A DNA stretch of 22,471 nt from Zygnema cylindricum. Taxonomy: Eukaryota; Streptophyta; Zygnematophyceae; Zygnematales; Zygnemataceae. Each line of letters begins with the position of its first letter. Positions within the stretch are counted from its first letter, which is position 1. Shown in pieces: positions 1 to 9,100 of this stretch. A program made the position numbers and the translations under genes. The notes below the pieces were generated by a model. That model did no database searches. It was given only the letters and a program-made list of their open reading frames with translations, and was not told the origin of the DNA. The stretch is taken from NCBI GenBank assembly GCA_037447655.1, contig JBBHKE010001803.1, positions 11,721 to 34,191 on the forward strand, read 5' to 3'.

Positions 1-346
1 CCGACAGGATCGAATTCATCCGTCCCGATTTCTCACTGAATACAGTGAGAGTTGTTTTCCAACTCAGGCCGTCCTGAGCTTGGAGGCTGGCCATCTCGCG
101 CCGAATCAGCGGTCGCAGGTTCGAGTCCTGCCGGACTCAACCTTTTGTTGAGAGTGACATAAGTCACTCTTTAGCCCTGCCTACTTAAGCTAAGACAGCC
201 ATGGCTCAGCCACCCTCTCTATCCCTCAGTGACTATGACAAGTATGGTGGGAAGAGAGAGGAGGCGGAGGCAGGTTGTCCACCTTTTCTATTTTGTACTA
301 AGTTCAGACCTAGAAAATACTATATATAAAAATAACAATTTCAACA
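1..346 (-). mobile_element. Partial copia-type LTR (copy D), minus strand, cut by the window edge
   Basis: Read on the minus strand from 346 downward, this matches the first ~350 bases of the LTRs at 3211 and 5117. It starts TGTTGA, then shares the TATTTTCTAGGTCTGAA block, the CTTGTCATAGTCACTGAG block and the GAGCCATGGCT block in the same order. The plus-strand sequence immediately beyond it (from 347) is RNase H coding sequence of copy A, so this LTR was inserted into that gene. Its far end is outside the window, so a solo LTR and a full element cannot be told apart. The likely target duplication begins GTGGG at 347. Confidence 0.75.
75..146 (+). other. tRNA-like sequence antisense to LTR copy D
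   Basis: A canonical T-arm is visible at 115-131: stem GCAGG, loop TTCGAGT, stem CCTGC. It contains the Pol III B-box GGTTCGAGTCC. A weak A-box-like stretch lies near 75-90. A TTTT run, the usual Pol III terminator, occurs at 143-146. No matching acceptor stem could be found, so this is a tRNA relic or a tRNA-like promoter rather than a functional tRNA gene. It is antisense to its LTR, as in LTRs A, B and C. Confidence 0.5.
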
Positions 347-864
347 GTGGGGACAAGGGAATTATGGTTGCATTTGGGAGGGGAGCACACTGACATCACC
401 ACTTGGAATGATGCCGGTTATGGAGATGTGCCTTTAAGGCGGTGTACGATTGCATATGTGTTGCAAATTGGATCTGGTGTAGTTGTTGAAGTAACAAGCA
501 ACAAAAAGTAGTTGCTCACTCCACTATGGAAGCTGAATACATGGCTTCCTGTGCTGCCACCAAAGAATTTATGTGGGTTGAATCTCTTCTTGAAGAACTT
601 AGGTTCATAAAGTCTAGAACTCAATTTTTTTTTTGTGATAATCAAGGTGCTATCTCTATTGCAGCTAATCCGAAACATCACTTCAAAGCTAAGCATATGG
701 ATATTAGACTAAGCTTTGTCCGTGAGAAGGTTGAAAATAAAATTATTAAACTGGTTCATAAAACTGATGGAGAAATGATTGCAGATATGATAACAAAACC
801 AGTGCCTTCCCCTAAGTTGATTTATTGCAGAGAAAACTGTGGATTAAAATTAAAAAGTGACTAG
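347..864 (+). pseudogene. 3' fragment of copia pol (RNase H), copy A
   Basis: This is homologous to residues ~1281-1452 of the intact polyprotein at 6146. It carries the RNase H blocks TTW-DAGYGD, MEAEYMASC (from 526), FCDNQGAISIAANPKHH and AKHMDIRLSFVREKVEN, and ends CGLKLKSD with TAG at 862-864. A one-base deletion between about 480 and 525 puts the first part in another frame and creates stops, so it is not translatable as a unit. It is clearly more diverged from element C than copy B is. Its 5' part was cut off by the LTR at 1-346. The polypurine tract (865-877) and LTR A follow directly. Confidence 0.85.
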
Positions 865-877
865 GAATTAACAGGAG

Positions 878-1747
878 TGCTGAAAAGAGGTAATTAATAG
901 TTCACTTTTTTTATTTTAATTTTACTTTAAAGAAAGAGAGTGAGGATCAAAGGCACGCCATGGCTGCTGCCATATTTATAACTGACAGATTTTGAAGTAG
1001 AGGATATTTTACTAAAATTTTGCCTAAGTCCAGATTTGAACCTGATCTGTGGACCTCTCTATATAGTCATACGTCTTAACCACTAAGGCGTTATCAAAAC
1101 GATACACGTGACGGGTTACAAAGATATATAAACATTAACGCAACAGCTAATTTACAGCGGACTAACCAAAAAGAACAATTCATGCATGTACGCGAATCTG
1201 AACCGTGTAAAATATGTTTTGATCAGACGGCCGGCATTGTAGCCGCCACGCGAAGTGAGCTTTTGGCGTCATTTGGAGATACAGTCACGCGGTGCCACGT
1301 GGCGCCACATTATTTGATATCGGAGAAGATGGGAGGAGGAATCATGGCTCCCGATTTGACAAGTGTCACCTTGTAGACCATGTCGTACAATGGTCGTACA
1401 ATAAGTACATCTCATATTGTACCTTCTTGTACTATATAGTGTTCATATTGGACTAGGGTTAAGTAGTAGGTAGTCGTGATTAGGCAGACCAAGACCTATT
1501 GATATTTAGGTGCCTCTCCCTAAGAGAGCTTGTAACTATAAAGGTCATCTTAGACCAGCCATAATTTATTCAGTGATTCTTTTTATGTTTGACTTATTGG
1601 AGTCTTCTCCTCACAAGGGTGAGGGTGGTCATAATATTTGTGTGCCTTGGCAGCCCTTATTCAGTGGGAAAGTGGAAGGGGCAAATATTATCCTAGAGGC
1701 TTTACATAGGCTGCACATTCTGTGGGTCAATGGAGACCAGAATTTCA
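878..1747 (+). repeat. LTR of copy A (870 bp)
   Basis: It starts TGCTG after the purine-rich GAATTAACAGGAG and ends AATTTCA, the expected TG...CA termini. It is colinear with the 1049-bp LTR of element C but strongly diverged. Shared blocks are CCATGGCTGC, GACGGCCGG near 1228, the GCCACGTGG/GCCACAT region, CATGTCGTACAATGG near 1380, and the 3' block GGTGAGGGTGGTCA...ATTATCCTAGAGGCTT. The next base belongs to the RT domain of copy B, with no primer-binding site between. Confidence 0.75.
1014..1090 (-). other. tRNA-like sequence antisense to LTR A
   Basis: On the minus strand, an A-box-like GCCTTAGTGGTTAAG (1090-1076) is followed about 40 bases later by a B-box CAGGTTCAAATCTG (1044-1031) and then a TTTT run (1017-1014). 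The T-arm pairs at four of five positions. An acceptor stem is not evident. It has the same position and orientation in the LTR as in copies B, C and D. Confidence 0.55.
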
Positions 1748-3197
1748 ATCCGTTGTAAGTGGGTTTTCAAATTAAAACTGAACCCGGATAACACCATTGA
1801 GCGTTACAAAGCCCGATTAGTGGCAAAAGGATTTACACAGAAAGAAGGAATCGACTACGAGGAAACCTTTGCCCCGGTCGTCAGATTTCCCTCCGTCCGC
1901 ATACTACTCAGTTTGGCAACAGCGGAAGACATAGAGGTGCATCAGATGCACATCAAGACAGCCTTTTTGCATGGAGAATTGGAGGAGGAGATCTTCATGC
2001 GACAACTCGAATGATTTGTGGAGGAAGGAGAGGAGAGTAAGGTGTGCCGGCTAATTTAATCTCTTTATGGTTTGAAACAGGCCCCTCGACAATGGAATAA
2101 GAAGCTTGATGAGTTTCTTACCGGTCTGGGATATATCAGAACAACTCAGATCACTCAATCTATGTTTTTGAAGATAAGGAAGGTGTTATATTTATTGCAA
2201 TTTATGTTGATGATTTGCTTGTTTTAAGTAAATCAATGAAAAAAATTAATAAACTGAAAACCGATCTTAAGAGGAGATTTGAAATGATATTATGGGGGAA
2301 GCAAAATATATTTTGGGAATTCAAGTAGAAAGAGACCGAGAAAGAAAGATTATAAGATTGACTCAAAAGGAACCAATAGGGAACATGCTGGAAAAAATTC
2401 AGATGGATAAAGCTAATAGTTGTACAACTACAATGGAGTTAAAGAAAGGAAGTGAGAGGAGTGAGGAAGAAGGAGTCATAGTCTTAGACAAAGAATTAAG
2501 TATCGAAGAACATAAGTTTATGCAGACTATTCCCTACAGGCAAGTAGTGGGAAGCCTAATCTATTTTATGAATTGAACCCGGTCGGATTTAGCTGCAGCT
2601 GTAGGAGTGCTGAGTAGAAGTTTAAATGCTCCTACTAAGAAGGATTGGGAGGCAGCTAAGAGAGACCTTAGATATTTGATAGGAACTAGGGATCTATGGT
2701 TGTATTTGGGTGGGGAGAATACTGACATCACTACTTGGAGTGATGCCAGTTATGGTGATGCTCCGATGAGGAGATGTACTTCTGGATATGTATTATATGT
2801 GGGTGATAGGGCTTGTTGTTAGAGTAGCAAACAGCAAAAGGTTATTGTTGAGTCCACCATGGAGGCTGAGTATGTGGCCTCTTGCTCTGCTGTAAAAGAA
2901 TTGATGTGGGTCAAGTCTTTGCTTGGTGAGCTTGGTCACCTTAAGAGTGGTGTGCAAATTTTTTTTTGTGATAATCAGGCAGCGATCGCTATTTCTGCCA
3001 ATCCCAAACATCATTTTAAAGCTAAACACATGGACATTAGACTCAACTTTGTTAGAGAGAAAATAGAAAACAAAATAATCATTTTAGAGTACCGACCAGA
3101 TAGCGAGATGGTAGTAGATATGATGACCAAACCTGTGCCTTCCCCTAAGCTAATTTTCTGCAGGGAGAAGTGTGGTCTGAAATTAAAGAGTGACTAG
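1748..3197 (+). pseudogene. Truncated, broken copia RT-RNase H (copy B)
   Basis: This corresponds to residues ~971-1452 of the intact polyprotein at 6146, with close to 90% base identity by eye in the part compared. Recognisable blocks are CKWVFKLKLNPDN, the RT block with HMHIKTAFLHGE where C has QMDIKTAFLHGE, YVDDLLVLSKS, the RNase H blocks (MEAEYVASC from 2859, FCDNQAAIAIS) and the CGLKLKSD end. Lesions: Asp-to-His at the first RT catalytic Asp, TGA at ~2012, TAA at ~2056, frameshifts near 2140 and 2287, TGA at ~2574 and TAG at ~2820. Gag, protease and integrase are absent; the sequence begins immediately after LTR A. Confidence 0.9.
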
Positions 3198-3210
3198 AAA
3201 ATAAGGGGAG
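3198..3210 (+). other. Polypurine tract of copy B
   Basis: AAAATAAGGGGAG lies between the TAG stop and the TG of the LTR. It is identical to the tract of element C at 10505-10517 and would prime plus-strand DNA synthesis. Confidence 0.8.
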
Positions 3211-4262
3211 TGTAGAAATTGATGGTTCTTTTTAGTATTTTCTAGGTCTAAAATAAAGTGCAGAAAAAGAAGCCAAGGCAGTCTGTCTCTAACTTCTCTC
3301 TCCAACTCTCACACTTGTTGTAGTCACTAAGAAGTTGGAGAGGAAGCTAGTGCCATGGCTGCCTATGCTATCCTCAGATTTACGGGGTAGTAAAGTAGTT
3401 GATTTACTAAAAAGAAAGCTGTCGCCTAGAGGATTTGATCCTGGTACCTACAGATAGATAATGCTGCCGGTAGCCGGTAACCTCATCCATTTAGTCTAGG
3501 ATTAGTGGTAGACAATATAGAGTGTAATATATATATAAACGTTAATATATACGCTAATTCATTTAACGGCAACTATATACGGGATACATAGAGTCAGTTA
3601 TGAAAAGTACGGATTACGAGTAAGAAGAATAAATAAGTACCGCGCATTTGTTTCGATAGCGAAACAAATACATCGCAACTATTTATAACGGCTATGATTG
3701 AAATCGACATTCAATCGGACGGCCGGAAAGAATGCTGAGATTGCGAAAGAAGATTTCGGCGGTTTATTGTCGCCGCCACATCGGATGACACGTGGCACCA
3801 TGACATTGGATTTCGGCATCTCTAGGGATTACGGAACCGAATCCAGAAAAGACACGTGTCGACATTTTGGTCATGTTGTACAATGTTGGTACATAAAGTA
3901 CACCGACAGCTGTACTTTTTTGTACGGTACAGTAATATGATTGGTGTCGTACGTCAGTAGATAGAGTTTAAGAGAGAGATAGGACATAGAAAAAATTCGT
4001 AGATAGGACCCTCTCTCATAGAGAGCTTTTGTACAAAAGGTCAACTTTGACCCTCCATAACTTACTGCTCAAAAGAGCAAATTCAGAGATTTTTTTTGCT
4101 ATCGACTCAAGGAAGTCTTGCTTTCACAGAGGTGAAGGTGGTCAGAGTTTTTGTTTGCCAAGGTGGCATTTATTCGTGCTGAAACACAAAGGGGTCAGGG
4201 TTATCCTTGAGGCTTCGTGTGAGCTGCCTACTTTGAGGTCTTATGGAGGTCTCAGAATTGCA
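3211..4262 (+). repeat. 3' LTR of copy B (1052 bp)
   Basis: It starts TGTAGAAATTGATGG right after the polypurine tract and ends AATTGCA. It is colinear with the LTRs of element C along its full length, at roughly 80% identity by eye, so B and C are sister subfamilies. It has an imperfect hairpin at 3293-3307/3333-3346, a perfect inverted repeat ATTTGTTTCG/CGAAACAAAT at 3646-3655/3660-3669, and an AAAGTAC...GTACTTT hairpin near 3894-3917. An open frame through its last ~240 bases has no ATG and was not called as a gene. Confidence 0.9.
3409..3488 (-). other. tRNA-like sequence antisense to LTR B
   Basis: On the minus strand, an A-box-like GGATGAGGTTACCGG (3488-3474) is followed by a B-box-like AGGATCAAATCCT (3442-3430) and TTTTT (3413-3409). 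The T-arm keeps only three GC/AT pairs. Order and spacing match the corresponding sequences in LTRs A and C. Confidence 0.45.
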
Positions 4263-4581
4263 TTTATTTCTGTATTTGATACTACAAAATATTTTTTGTT
4301 TTTTTTGCCTATCACAATGTGTTTTTTGCTAATTGATTTTCTATGTGAAAAACTAAGAATTTTTTTTAAGCATACGTAATAAAAACTGTACCTTTTTTGC
4401 ATAATTCATAACATAGTATTGTAGTCGAAAGAAAAACCGTCCAAAACATGTAGGGGGGAATTTAGATTTGCGAGAGAAAAAACATTAACATAAGAGTTTT
4501 AAGATTAATATAAGAGTTACACGCAAAATTAAAATAATTAAGACTAAGAGTTACACGCAAAGGGAAATGTACCACTACATT
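4263..4581. other. AT-rich stretch, no gene seen
   Basis: This holds long T runs and no supported coding sequence. A 17-bp direct repeat (TAAGAGTTACACGCAAA) occurs at 4511-4527 and 4545-4561, a 34-bp period. No copy of the LTR B flank was found that would define a target duplication. Confidence 0.5.
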
Positions 4582-4738
4582 GCTCATTGTTATTAGTGTT
4601 AATAAGTCGCTACTATTTATAGTCTTTACTATTTAATGACAGCGATTACAACATGCCACGTCTCCCTGTATTAAATAGTGTTATTAATCATCATTTTTCA
4701 TTAACAGTAATAGATGCTTAACGCTAATAACAATGAGC
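4582..4738. mobile_element. Small inverted-repeat element (MITE-like, 157 bp)
   Basis: The 21-bp ends are inverted repeats with one mismatch: GCTCATTGTTATTAG at 4582-4596 continuing into GTTAA, and its complement ending at 4738. The inner part of the repeat (TTATTAGCGTTAA) matches the ends of the fold-back MITEs at 12528 and 13318, suggesting the same broad family. No coding capacity. Target duplication not identified. Confidence 0.55.
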
Positions 4739-4984
4739 GTTGTAATTTTGTAATTTTTCGGCTACGAGCGGGTACGGTTAGTCGCGAGAAATCCAGTTTC
4801 GGTTAACTGTTATTTTCATAAACGCCGGTCGGTTAACGGTTTGGAGCGTGACATAACCCGGTCGGGCGTTGGTTACTCTGATTTTGAAAAAAAGAATGGT
4901 CTGTTTCGGTTATGTAAAATTTTGACTTTTGCGACATCTGCCGATAATCGATGTATTAACAATAGTTTTTTTCGGTTTTTTATC
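4739..4984. other. Intergenic stretch without recognised features
   Basis: This contains the repeated words CGGTTAAC and CGGTTAACGG (~4800-4840). Nothing coding can be supported. Confidence 0.4.
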
Positions 4985-5116
4985 GCGATAACTAGTGTTA
5001 TGTATCGGGTAAATTCATATCGCGATAATTTCGATATTGGATATATCGAATATCGATCGAGCAAAAACCTCAATACATCGTACCGAGACCAACCTAAATT
5101 ATCGCGATATATATGG

Positions 5117-6165
5117 TGTAGAAACTAATGGTTTTATTAGTATTTTCTAGGTCTGAAAAGAAATATAGAAGTCGAGGCAGTCTATCTCTAACTTCTCTCT
5201 CCAACTCTCAAACTTGTCGCAGTCACTGAGAAATTGGAGAGGAAGCTAGAGCCATGGCTACCTTGGCTATCCTGAGGTCTACGGGAATTTTATATTAGGG
5301 TTTATATATTTAATTAAAATGTATGTGCCGGCGGCAGGATTTGATCCTTGTACCTGCCGGCCGGCAGACACGAAGTAGCCGGTAGCCTTAGCCGTTTCAT
5401 CTAGCGGTAGTGTTACCTAGCATATAGTTTGATAATTATTTAGATATGTATACAAGCGATAAACCATTTAACTAGAATTAATTACGGGATACATAGATCC
5501 AGTAATATGTAATGTACGACTTACGGTACGGACATAAATCAGTACCGCGCATTTGTTTCGTAAATGAAACAAATACCGCGCATGTATTTATTACGGCTAC
5601 GATTAAAGCCGAATTTAATCTGACGGCCGGGATTAGCGCCGAGATCGCGGAGGAAGATTTCGGCGGTTTGTGGCCATCGCCACATCGGATGACGCGTGGC
5701 AAAATTCCGTTGGATTGTGGAAACTCCGGAGATTATGGCACCGAATCCGGATTTGACATGTGTCGACATTTTGGCCATGTCGTACAATGTCCGTACATAA
5801 AGTACACCGGCAGCTGTACTTTTGCGTACGGAACTCAATTCTGATTGGTTCCGTACATCAGTAGATAGAGTCTGTGAGAGAGATAGGACTTAGAAAAAGT
5901 AGAAGATAGGACCCCCTCTCCCAGAGAGCTTCTGTACAAAAGGTCAAATTTGACCCTCCATAACTTATTGCTCAGGGGAGCAAATTCAGAGATTCTTTTT
6001 GCTATCGACTCAGGGGAGTCTTGTCTTCACAGGGGTGAAGTTGGTCAGAGTTTTTGTCTGCCAGGGTGGCAGTTATTTTTGCTTAAACACAAAGGGGCCA
6101 GGATTATCCTAGAGGCTTCTTGGAAGCTGTCCACTCTGAGGACTTATGGAGGTCTCAGAGTTTCA
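5117..6165 (+). repeat. 5' LTR of element C
   Basis: 1049 bp, TGTAGA...TTTCA. It has a stem near 5192-5206/5233-5245, an antisense tRNA-like segment (5316-5394), an ATTTGTTTC/GAAACAAAT inverted repeat at 5551-5559/5566-5574 flanked by repeated ACCGCGCAT, and many GTAC words (CGTACAATGTCCGTACAT near 5780, AAAGTAC...GTACTTT near 5799-5822). An inverted CCAAT box (ATTGG) lies near 5843. No convincing TATA box could be tied to a start site, so U3/R/U5 borders are not assigned. The ATG at 6146, in frame with Gag, lies 20 bases before the LTR end. Confidence 0.97.
5316..5394 (-). other. tRNA-like sequence antisense to the 5' LTR of C
   Basis: On the minus strand: A-box-like CGGCTAAGGCTACCGG (5394-5379), B-box-like AGGATCAAATCCT (5348-5336), then TTTT (5319-5316). 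This is the same order and orientation as in LTRs A, B and D. The T-arm stem is short and no acceptor stem is evident. Confidence 0.5.
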
Positions 6166-9100
6166 GGTTATGGGCCCACCCTCTAGGGTACCAATCTTTA
6201 ATGGAACTGGCTTCATATACTGGGAAAGTATGATGATAGGAGCTCTATGCGAAAAAAGGTTTTGGGGGATAGTGAGTGGACGATTGGGGCGTCCATCAAG
6301 TCTTGGAATTCCTCCAGGGTTTAAAGGAAGCAGATTCACCAGGAAAGAGGATTCACCTTCAACGGAGGAAACAAAGGAAGGAGAGGTGGTGGACAAAGGA
6401 AAGGAGAAGGAGGCGACCACACCAATAGCAACTGGTTTAGCATTCATGTCACCTATTCCGAGGAACGAGGAGAATGATATTGAAACCTGGGACTTCAACA
6501 ATATGGCGGCAAAACACTTCATCCTACGCCATCTCACTCAAGGACTTGCATGTCCTCATTTGCAGGTAGAGAGGGCATCCGATCTTTGGATGGCTCTCAT
6601 AGAAATGTACCGAAGTGGTACGATTCAGCAACAACAGTTGGCTGATCAGAAAGTTAAGGAGTATGTATACAAAGGGGGAAATATGTTGGATTTTTGCAAT
6701 GAGCTTGCTACACTCTTCATGGAGCTAGAGAGTGCGGGTAAAGTTTTTAGTGAAAAAGAAAAAGTTAACTGTTTACTAATGAAGTTACCTGATGAGTTCG
6801 AGAACATAGTCAACCGTGTGCAGGACTTGCCGGACTCAAGGTGGATATGGAACTCAGTGGTAGGGATGATTCTCGTTCGAGAGAATACGATTGAGATCCG
6901 AAGGGGAGGAAAGAGTGGCCAAGCCTTGGCAACAGCGACCGATTGGAGGAACAAGGATTCCCGGAAACCAGTCGGAAACTATGGGGGTAGGGAGCAGAAA
7001 AAACAGGTTGGCGAGTTCGAACCAAGGGCTCCCAAAGGTTTATGTCATTTTTGTAAGAAATCGGGGCACAATATGGCAGAGTGCACCAAGCTAACCGAGC
7101 TTCGGTTAAAGGAGGGGCAGACCGGTGGTACCCCGAGAGGAAAGAAAAAGGCCCTTGTCACACAGGTACTTGAGGCGGAATCCGAGGACGAGGACGATGA
7201 GCTCTTTTTGGATGAGGAGTTGGAGGCGAAAACTGAGGTTGAAATTCCACGAAGGCAGAAATGTGCTTACGGTGGATTGAAAGGTAAAGCAGGCTGGATT
7301 ATAGATTCAGGTGCCTCAATGCACATGTGTAAGGATAGACACCTGTTCACTAAGATAAGAAAGATTCCCACCGTAGAGATAGAGTACGGGGATGGGAGGA
7401 TAGTCACCACTACTCTTGTAGGATCGGTAGATCTGAAAGTGTTAGTAGAAGGAAAGACATCCATATTAACATTCTCCGATGTATTGTTTATTCCGGAGCT
7501 GAACAAAAACCTTATCTCTACATCAGTATTAGATGATAAGGGTTTTTTCACTAGCACTAGGGAAGGAGTCTTTACTGCTAGTTTTGAGGAGGATGTCTAT
7601 TTCATTGCTGAGAAAGGTAGCCATGGGATGTTTAGGCTGATCTTAAGTAATGAAACGAAGAAACTTTATTATGCTGGTGTTCATGATATTATGATGTGGC
7701 ATAAGAGGCTTGGGCATGTGAATCTAGATAAGTTAAGAGAGATGAAAAAGATGGGAGTGGTGGAAGGGATTCAGTTCAGTGAGAGTGATGATATAAGTGA
7801 TTGTAGTGGGTGTGCTCAAGGTAAAGCACACAGATTACCTTTTCCAAAAACAGCCACCTACAAGGGAGAAAGACTTCTAGATCTAGTACACACAGATATT
7901 TGGGGACCGGCTAGAGTGCCCTCACCGGGGGGGAAGAGATTTATGATGACTATAACTGATGATTGGTCTCGGTATTCCCGAGTATATTTTTTGAAAAACA
8001 AGTCAGAGGCTGAGGACTGTTTTAGACAATATAAAGCATGGAGCGAAAAACTCCATGAAACTCCAATCAAGAGAGTAAGGAGTGAAAATGGTGGAGAGTA
8101 TACTTCTAACCAGTTTGAGGATTTTTTGAGGGAAGATGGGGTTCAACACCAAAAGACAGTGCCAGAAAATCCTGAACAGAATGGGGTAGCTGAAAGGTTA
8201 AATAGAACACTAAGTGATAGTGCTAGAAGTATGTTGTCGGATAAGAAGATAGGAAAAAGGTTTTGGGCAGAAGCAATGAACTGTGCTAATTACCTCAAAA
8301 ATAGAGTTCTTACTTCAGCTATAAAAGATCAAACACCTTATGAGAGATGGACAGGCCGGAAACCAGACTTATCTCATTTAAAGGTTTTCGGCAGTCAAGT
8401 ATTCAGTCTAGATACTGATCGGTCCAATTGGAAGCTAGATCCTAAAGGAAAACCGGGATACTTATTAGGATATGATGAGGATGTTAAAGGATATAGAGTT
8501 TATGATCTAAAAAGAGAAGATATAATCTTAGTAAAGCATCTAGTAGTTATGGATGAAGGAAAGTCTGTGGATCCCTTCAAATATACAAAGTCAGTAAAAA
8601 TCAGATTTGAGTTAGAAAATACTGATGACTTTGAGCTTCCTAACTATCCAGGTTTTAGAGACGATGACATTCTTGCAGGAACAAATCAGACCGAAAAGGA
8701 CTCGGCTGTGGAAACTCCAGTGAGAACTCTACTCGAAGCGGAAGACGTGGTGGAAATTGATTCGGAATCAAGGGATAGGGGAGAAGCCGAGTTTGTTCGA
8801 AAGAATCCACGAGAACCATCTATTCCGGCCTCAGATTTTGAGGGAGGGAGGAGAAGTAGCAAAAGACTGCAAGAAAAACAGGTTAATAACAAGGTAACTA
8901 AACTATCTCATCAAGATGAACCTCAAACTTATCGAGAGGCGATGACTTGTCCAGAAAGAAACCGGTGGAAGACAGCCATCAATGAGGAGATGGCTTCAAT
9001 CATGGCAGCCGATACTTGGGAGCTGGTGGACTGTCCACCTAACCGAAAACCAATCGGTTGTAAGTGGGTTTTCAAACTAAAACTGAACCCAGATAACACA

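Noticed and set aside
115-131. Functional tRNA gene
   Set aside because: The T-arm is perfect, but no acceptor stem or proper D-arm can be paired, so it is listed only as tRNA-like.
5950-6186. Open frame of ~76 residues at the end of the C LTRs, with counterparts in LTR B (from 4029) and LTR A (from 1510)
   Set aside because: The C and B frames begin with TTG and the A frame with GTG; no ATG opens them. The similarity follows the conserved nucleotide sequence of the LTR end, so a protein is not supported.
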